Below the pieces are notes generated by a model. It did not search any database. It was given only the letters and a program-made list of their open reading frames with translations, and was not told the DNA's origin. This document shows positions 59,737 to 64,000 of a stretch of DNA of 64,000 bases, piece by piece (the first letter of the stretch is position 1; every line of letters begins with the position of its first letter). A program made the position numbers and the translations under genes. Source of the stretch: Kosakonia quasisacchari (GTDB lineage Bacteria; Pseudomonadota; Gammaproteobacteria; Enterobacterales; Enterobacteriaceae); assembly GCF_004331415.1 (NCBI RefSeq), contig NZ_SJOP01000002.1:297546-361545 (forward strand), written 5' to 3'.

Positions 59737-60010
59737 AAAAATTCGCAGATGAGAAACCAGGACAACAGCGATAAAGGGCATCCCTGCGTTTGGCAAAGCG
59801 GGGGATAATAGCAGATTTCCAGCCGATGAGACCAGCAATAAGTGTTAAATATAATGCAAAAAATCAACTTATTAGTAACATTAATACAATGAATATTTAA
59901 TGTTTAAACATTATTTAAATCTCACTTTTTAAGTGCTACGGTAGGTATGCTAACTACTTTACCCTCAATAAATGCGAATAAAGCAGCACTAAAAGTAAGG
60001 CAATATCATC
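59737..60010 (+). promoter_or_regulatory. Divergent control region upstream of mqo
   Basis: AT-rich 274-bp spacer between the SulP gene and mqo. It contains a perfect 14-bp palindrome AATGTTTAAACATT (59899-59912) within a longer A/T inverted repeat, and TTAGTAACATTAATAC upstream that could be part of an ArcA-type direct repeat. AAGG 9 nt before ATG 60011 is the ribosome binding site. ArcA repression of mqo is known in E. coli; the sites here are suggestions only. Confidence 0.45.
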
Positions 60011-61666
60011 ATGAAAAAAATGACTGCCAGGCTGTTTTCGATGGCTGTCGGGCTTAATGCTGTCTCAAAAGCAGCAAAAACGTCCGCATCGAAAGAGCAG
60101 GAAACAGATGTGCTTTTAATCGGTGGTGGGATCATGAGCGCCACGTTGGGAACCTGGTTGCAGGATCTCGAACCCACCTGGTCGATTACCATGGTGGAAC
60201 GGCTGGATGCCCTGGCGGAGGAGAGCTCGAACGGCTGGAACAATGCCGGCACCGGGCATGCCGCCTTAATGGAATTGAATTACACCCCACGCAGCGCAGA
60301 CGGCTCTGTCAGTATTAAAAAAGCGATTGAAATTAACGAAGCATTTCGTATTTCTCGCCAGTTCTGGGCGCACCAGGTGAAAACCGGCGTATTGCGCGAA
60401 CCGCGTTCATTTATCAATACCGTGCCGCATATGAGCCTCGTCTGGGGCGACGATAACGTGAACTTCCTGCGTGCGCGCTACAAAGCGTTGCAGCAGTGTT
60501 CCCTGTTCCGCGGTATGCGCTATTCCGAGGATGCGGAGCAGATCAAACAGTGGGCGCCGCTGGTGATGGAAGGGCGCGATGCCGGGCAAAAAATTGCCGC
60601 CACGCGTACCGAAATCGGCACCGATGTGAACTTTGGCGAACTGACGCGCCAGATGATTGGTTCGTTGCAGAAAAAAGAGAACTTTGCTTTGCAACTGGGC
60701 ACTGAAGTGCGGGGCCTCAAACGCAATTCCGATGATAGCTGGAATGTGACGCTGCATAACCTGAAAAGCGGCGCTGAGCAGGTTATCAAGGCGAAATTTA
60801 TCTTTATTGGTGCTGGCGGCGCAGCGCTGAAATTATTACAGGAATCCGGTATTCCGGAAGCGGCAGACTATGCGGGGTTCCCGGTTGGTGGGCAATTCCT
60901 CGTGGCGGAAAACCCGGCGGTGGTCAACCACCATCTGGCGAAAGTCTACGGCCAGGCGACCGTGGGCGCGCCTCCCATGTCGGTACCGCATATTGATACG
61001 CGCATTATTGATGGCAAACGCGTACTGCTGTTTGGACCATTCGCCACGTTTTCGACGCGTTTTCTGAAAAACGGTTCTCTGTGGGATCTGCTGCGTTCGA
61101 CTAACTCGTCGAATATTCTGCCGATGCTGACTGTTGGGATGACCAATTTTAGTCTGGTGAAATATCTGGTGAACCAGGTGCTGCAAAATGAGGACGACCG
61201 CTTCGACGCGCTGCGTGAGTACTATCCGCTGGCGCAGAAAGAGGACTGGCGTTTGTGGCAGGCGGGTCAGCGCGTGCAGATTATCAAGCGCGAAACGGGC
61301 AAGGGCGGTGTTTTGCGCTTGGGAACTGAAGTCGTGAGCGATAAAGAGGGCACTATTGCCGCGCTGCTTGGCGCGTCACCGGGTGCCTCGACCGCAGCGC
61401 CAATCATGCTGGAGTTGATGGAGAAAGTGTTCGCTGAGCGTTTCGCTTCTGATGCCTGGCAGGCAAAACTGAAAGAGATCATTCCCTCTTTTGGTACTGA
61501 GTTGAATGGCAACATTGAAGCCGCCGACCAGGAGCTGCGCTACACCAGCGAGATCCTCGGACTGAAATGCGATGAGTCGCTGGTGGCAGATATCACGCCG
61601 CCGGTGCAAAAACCGACAACGCAGCCGCACAACGACGGCGAGCAGGTTGCGGATATTGCGCTGTAA
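60011..61666 (+). CDS. mqo: Malate:quinone oxidoreductase
   Basis: A 551-residue FAD-dependent membrane-associated enzyme oxidising malate to oxaloacetate with quinone as acceptor. The FAD motif is [18 protein letters not shown] (about 34-51). Characteristic segments include [20 protein letters not shown] (about 72-91), [25 protein letters not shown] and [15 protein letters not shown]. It has a basic N-terminus ([14 protein letters not shown]). As in E. coli it follows yojI in the map, but here mgtE and the SulP gene intervene. Confidence 0.96.
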   Translation: MKKMTARLFSMAVGLNAVSKAAKTSASKEQETDVLLIGGGIMSATLGTWLQDLEPTWSITMVERLDALAEESSNGWNNAGTGHAALMELNYTPRSADGSVSIKKAIEINEAFRISRQFWAHQVKTGVLREPRSFINTVPHMSLVWGDDNVNFLRARYKALQQCSLFRGMRYSEDAEQIKQWAPLVMEGRDAGQKIAATRTEIGTDVNFGELTRQMIGSLQKKENFALQLGTEVRGLKRNSDDSWNVTLHNLKSGAEQVIKAKFIFIGAGGAALKLLQESGIPEAADYAGFPVGGQFLVAENPAVVNHHLAKVYGQATVGAPPMSVPHIDTRIIDGKRVLLFGPFATFSTRFLKNGSLWDLLRSTNSSNILPMLTVGMTNFSLVKYLVNQVLQNEDDRFDALREYYPLAQKEDWRLWQAGQRVQIIKRETGKGGVLRLGTEVVSDKEGTIAALLGASPGASTAAPIMLELMEKVFAERFASDAWQAKLKEIIPSFGTELNGNIEAADQELRYTSEILGLKCDESLVADITPPVQKPTTQPHNDGEQVADIAL

Positions 61667-61677
61667 AAAATAAATAT

Positions 61678-61704
61678 GGGCAACCCGGATGGGCTGCCCT
61701 TTTT
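61678..61704. terminator. Terminator between mqo and the acyltransferase gene
   Basis: GGGCA (61678-61682) pairs with TGCCC (61695-61699), and an inner CCC/GGG stem (61684-61686 with 61691-61693) continues it, followed by five Ts (61700-61704). It is an intrinsic terminator for mqo, 12 nt after its stop. The acyltransferase stop codon overlaps its right edge. Confidence 0.8.
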
Positions 61705-62809
61705 ATGCTTTTACAGCATTACTGCCCTTGAATAACGTTTTTGATAGATTTCCGATTGGTTTTTCAATATATTTATAGCTTGCATAAGATGAAAGTAGAA
61801 TAAAAGGAATGCAAAGTAAGGATGTTATATATTTTGCGTTAGAAGATTCTTTGAAAATATAAAGCAGTGTGCAAATAATAATGACATGGCACAAATAGGT
61901 TGAGTATGAATAATCACCCAGTCTTACAATGAAGTTAACTGTTTTTGTGTTTCTTATTAATGGTTCCAGACCAATAAAAGATGCAACAATAATTGCGCAT
62001 GGAAGACCTATATACAATACATCATGATCTTCTGGTATGTTGAAAATGAACAGGAATGAGCACGCAGAGATTATGATAAGTAAGGTAGGACTTATGTTGT
62101 TAAATAAGCCATTTTTATGAAAATCAGCAATAAAAATACCCAATAAAAATTCCAGCATCATACCATTGCCAAAGAATGGCATTTGCGACATAGATGGTTT
62201 AAGGCTTTCATAGCTGAAAATAATGAGGAGAGACATTAATACTATATATTTTTCTCGTGAAATCAGTAGAACTAAAGATGACAGCAAATAGAAGAGCATT
62301 TCATAGTTGAGTGTCCACCCGACTGTCAGAAATGGTATGTATACCGTCAGGTCACTGCGCTCTGTAGGTATGAAGAGAAGACTTCGCACTAAGAGTTCAG
62401 GATTGGTAGTTGTGGCGTACATTAGCCCATCAAAACAAAGAGCCAGTAAAGCAGCAATACCGGTAAATAACCAATAGGCAGGAATTATCCTTATTGCTCT
62501 ATTAATGGTAAATCGAGCTGCGCTGATTTCTTTAGAATATATTGACTGGTAAATGATAAACCCGCTTATCACAAAAAAAAGGTCGACTCCAGCCGCACCT
62601 TTGTGAGCGATCTCATTTATCAATGGAATGCCTATCGCATCAGAAAAAATAATCTGCTTAGTGTGATGGAGCACTACAAACCATACAGCTACCGCTCTAA
62701 GTATCTGGATTGAACGAAACATACCTTTACCATGGAGTTTTTTCATTGAGCATAATGTGATAGATGTTTTTTGTCTATATTGTTCTTTTTTTCTCCATAA
62801 AATTGTCAT
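61703..62809 (-). CDS. Acyltransferase 3 family membrane protein (OafA-like)
   Basis: An integral membrane O-acyltransferase of the acyltransferase 3 family. The typical opening is IQILRAVAVWFVVLHHTKQI with the catalytic His. GVDLFFVISGFIIYQSIYS and TINRAIRIIPAYWLF follow, then about eight more helices and a short basic C-terminus. Such enzymes add acetyl groups to O-antigen, exopolysaccharide or Nod-like glycans; the substrate is not evident. Base composition is visibly AT-rich compared with all neighbours, suggesting transfer. The start is uncertain: ATG 62809 has TAGGA 6 nt upstream but adds about 39 residues before the conserved domain; ATG 62722 (MFRSIQILRA) begins at the domain edge. 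Confidence 0.8.
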   Translation of the reverse strand: MTILWRKKEQYRQKTSITLCSMKKLHGKGMFRSIQILRAVAVWFVVLHHTKQIIFSDAIGIPLINEIAHKGAAGVDLFFVISGFIIYQSIYSKEISAARFTINRAIRIIPAYWLFTGIAALLALCFDGLMYATTTNPELLVRSLLFIPTERSDLTVYIPFLTVGWTLNYEMLFYLLSSLVLLISREKYIVLMSLLIIFSYESLKPSMSQMPFFGNGMMLEFLLGIFIADFHKNGLFNNISPTLLIIISACSFLFIFNIPEDHDVLYIGLPCAIIVASFIGLEPLIRNTKTVNFIVRLGDYSYSTYLCHVIIICTLLYIFKESSNAKYITSLLCIPFILLSSYASYKYIEKPIGNLSKTLFKGSNAVKA

Positions 62810-62952
62810 CATAAATCCTAGATTACAAATGACTAAATGCAAATTTTAGCCAGACTATTGAGTTATCTTTATCTGGATATCAGTAGAAGTGAATCGTCAC
62901 GGGTTTAACAGACACCTCAGAGTCATTTAAGATGGCTTAAAGAGAGGTGCCC

Positions 62953-63231
62953 ATGAGCGGTAAGCGTTATCCCGAAGAGTTTAAAACTGAAGCAGTCAAA
63001 CAGGTTGTTGATCGCGGTTATTCTGTTGCCAGCGTTGCAACACGTCTCGATATCACCACCCACAGCCTTTATGCCTGGATAAAGAAGTACGGTCCGGATT
63101 CTTCCACTAATAAAGAACAGTCAGATGCTCAGGCCGAGATCCGCCGTCTCCAGAAAGAGCTGAAACGGGTTACCGACGAACGGGACATATTAAAAAAAGC
63201 CGCGGCGTACTTCGCAAAGCTGTCCGACTGA
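62953..63231 (+). CDS. IS3-family transposase OrfA
   Basis: A 92-residue DNA-binding protein with a helix-turn-helix (YSVASVATRLDITTHSLYAWI, about 24-44, given here in outline) and a C-terminal leucine-zipper-like coil (AEIRRLQKELKRVTDERDIL). GAGAGGTGCCC precedes ATG 62953; an upstream ATG two codons earlier is also in frame. A run of seven As at 63192-63198 in the codon context TTA-AAA-AAA is the probable minus-one frameshift site producing OrfAB. Confidence 0.9.
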   Translation: MSGKRYPEEFKTEAVKQVVDRGYSVASVATRLDITTHSLYAWIKKYGPDSSTNKEQSDAQAEIRRLQKELKRVTDERDILKKAAAYFAKLSD

Positions 63232-63926
63232 GGTACGCCTTTATCCGTGACAACTCCTGTTGCTGGCCTGTTCGCCTGCTCTGTCGGGTGCTGGATGTTC
63301 ATCCCAGTGGTTTTTACGCCTGGCTTCAGCAGCCGCATTCACAACGCCATCAGGCAGACCTGAGACTGACAGGACAGATTAAACAGTTCTGGCTGGAATC
63401 GGGATGCGTCTATGGTTATCGCAAAATCCATCTGGATCTGCGTGACAGCGGGCAACAGTGCGGAGTAAACAGAGTCTGGAGACTGATGAAACGTGTCGGA
63501 ATAAAGGCTCAGGTCGGATACCGAAGCCCGCGGGCACGTAAAGGCGAGGCCAGTATCGTGTCACCCAACAGGCTCCAGCGACAGTTCAATCCGGATGCTC
63601 CTGATGAGCGTTGGGTAACGGACATAACCTACATCAGGACCCACGAAGGCTGGCTGTATCTTGCCGTTGTTGTTGATCTGTTCTCACGCAAAATTATCGG
63701 CTGGTCCATGCAATCCCGGATGACAAAGGACATTGTCCTGAACGCACTGCTGATGGCTGTATGGCGGCGTAATCCCGAAAAACAGGTGCTGGTTCATTCG
63801 GATCAGGGCAGTCAGTACACAAGCCATGAGTGGCAGTCGTTCCTGAAATCACACGGCCTGGAGGGTAGCATGAGCCGTCGCGGTAACTGCCATGATAATG
63901 CGGTTGCAGAAAGTTTTTTCCAGTGA
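63198..63926 (+). pseudogene. IS3-family transposase OrfB, truncated after the catalytic Glu
   Basis: This is the minus-one frame after the OrfA slippery run, 242 codons long. The retroviral-integrase-type DDE core is nearly complete: Asp in WVTDITYI, Asp in HSDQGSQYTS, and Glu in NAVAESFFQ exactly 35 residues later. Intact homologues continue about 45-50 residues with LLKRERI... and a C-terminal helix. Here TGA follows SFFQ immediately, at the junction with the repeat at 63924. It is probably inactive. An OrfB start (GTG 63288) could be used without frameshifting. Confidence 0.88.
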
Positions 63927-64000
63927 CCCTGACCCCGAATATGATCCAGCCGTAATCAGGAATAACCAGCTTCTGACCCTGACCCCGAATATGATCCAGC
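63924..64000. repeat. Two copies of a 27-bp repeat at 50-bp period, interrupting IS3 orfB
   Basis: TGACCCTGACCCCGAATATG followed by ATCCAGC occurs at 63924-63950 and again, identically, at 63974-64000, where the window ends. The 23 bp between them (63951-63973) is not repeated within view. Each copy itself starts with TGACCC-TGACCCC. It could be the multi-repeat end of another transposon, such as an IS21-type element whose ends begin TG, or the start of a tandem array. The window does not show which. Confidence 0.6.

Larger units (their letters stand above)
62890..63926 (+). mobile_element. IS3-family insertion sequence, 3'-truncated
   Basis: The left end is probably at TGAATCGTCACGGG (62890-62903), resembling the terminal repeats of IS3-family elements and coinciding with the switch from AT-rich to normal composition. 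OrfA and OrfB follow in the overlapping, minus-one frame arrangement of the family. I recall the OrfA sequence (MSGKRYPEEFKTEAVKQVV) from IS1222/ISEhe3-type elements, which should be verified. The right end is missing: orfB stops after SFFQ and an unrelated repeated sequence begins at 63924. Confidence 0.85.

Noticed and set aside
63924..64000. Possible start of a CRISPR array (27-bp repeat, 23-bp spacer)
   Set aside because: Only two copies are visible. The repeat has no typical CRISPR palindrome, the spacing is shorter than in enterobacterial type I-E or I-F arrays, and no cas gene is present. A transposon end or tandem repeat fits better.

Overview
The window is chromosomal DNA of a member of the Enterobacteriaceae. 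Gene order and protein sequences follow the E. coli/Salmonella map around lrhA-nuo-men-glp-nrd-gyrA-rcs-ompC-mqo. Several features differ from E. coli K-12: cheV lies beside nuoN, mgtE and a SulP transporter lie between yojI and mqo, yfaL is missing between ubiG and nrdA, and ais-arn-pmrD is missing between menE and nudI. This points to a motile Enterobacter/Kosakonia-type genus rather than E. coli or Salmonella. The genus is inference only.

Layout. 1-16.1 kb: the 3' end of lrhA and the complete 13-gene nuo operon (NADH:quinone oxidoreductase, nuoC and nuoD fused), with a REP-like element plus a second repeat-like block between nuoL and nuoM. 16.1-19.1 kb: cheV and rbn on the minus strand, elaA and elaB on the plus strand. 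19.1-26.1 kb: menF-D-H-B-C-E, tightly overlapped, for menaquinone. 26.2-29.6 kb: an Rpn-family nuclease gene with a strong in-frame internal start, nudI, yfaZ, yfaY. 29.6-36.4 kb: divergent glpABC and glpTQ. 36.4-41.2 kb: nrdAB-yfaE and ubiG, minus strand. 41.4-50.3 kb: gyrA, rcsC, and rcsDB (minus). 50.8-52.3 kb: micF sRNA divergent from ompC. 52.4-57 kb: apbE, ada-alkB and yojI. 57.1-61.7 kb: mgtE, a SulP transporter (minus) and mqo. 61.7-64 kb: an accessory end with an AT-rich acyltransferase gene, an IS3-family element whose transposase is cut off just past its catalytic Glu, and two copies of a 27-bp repeat at the window edge.

The core genes share a respiratory theme. Nuo, GlpABC and Mqo feed electrons into quinones, and UbiG and the Men enzymes make the quinones. 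RcsBCD, MicF and OmpC belong to envelope control; NrdAB, GyrA, Ada and AlkB to DNA synthesis and repair.

The observation most worth testing is in the rpn gene. Codon 246 is an ATG preceded by a perfect AAGGAGG at 5-nt spacing, as expected for the intragenic antitoxin (RpnS) described for Rpn toxins. The unidentified 27-bp repeats that interrupt the IS3 transposase come second. The rest is mostly ordinary core genome. All family assignments come from reading the sequence and recalling homologues; no database search was run.
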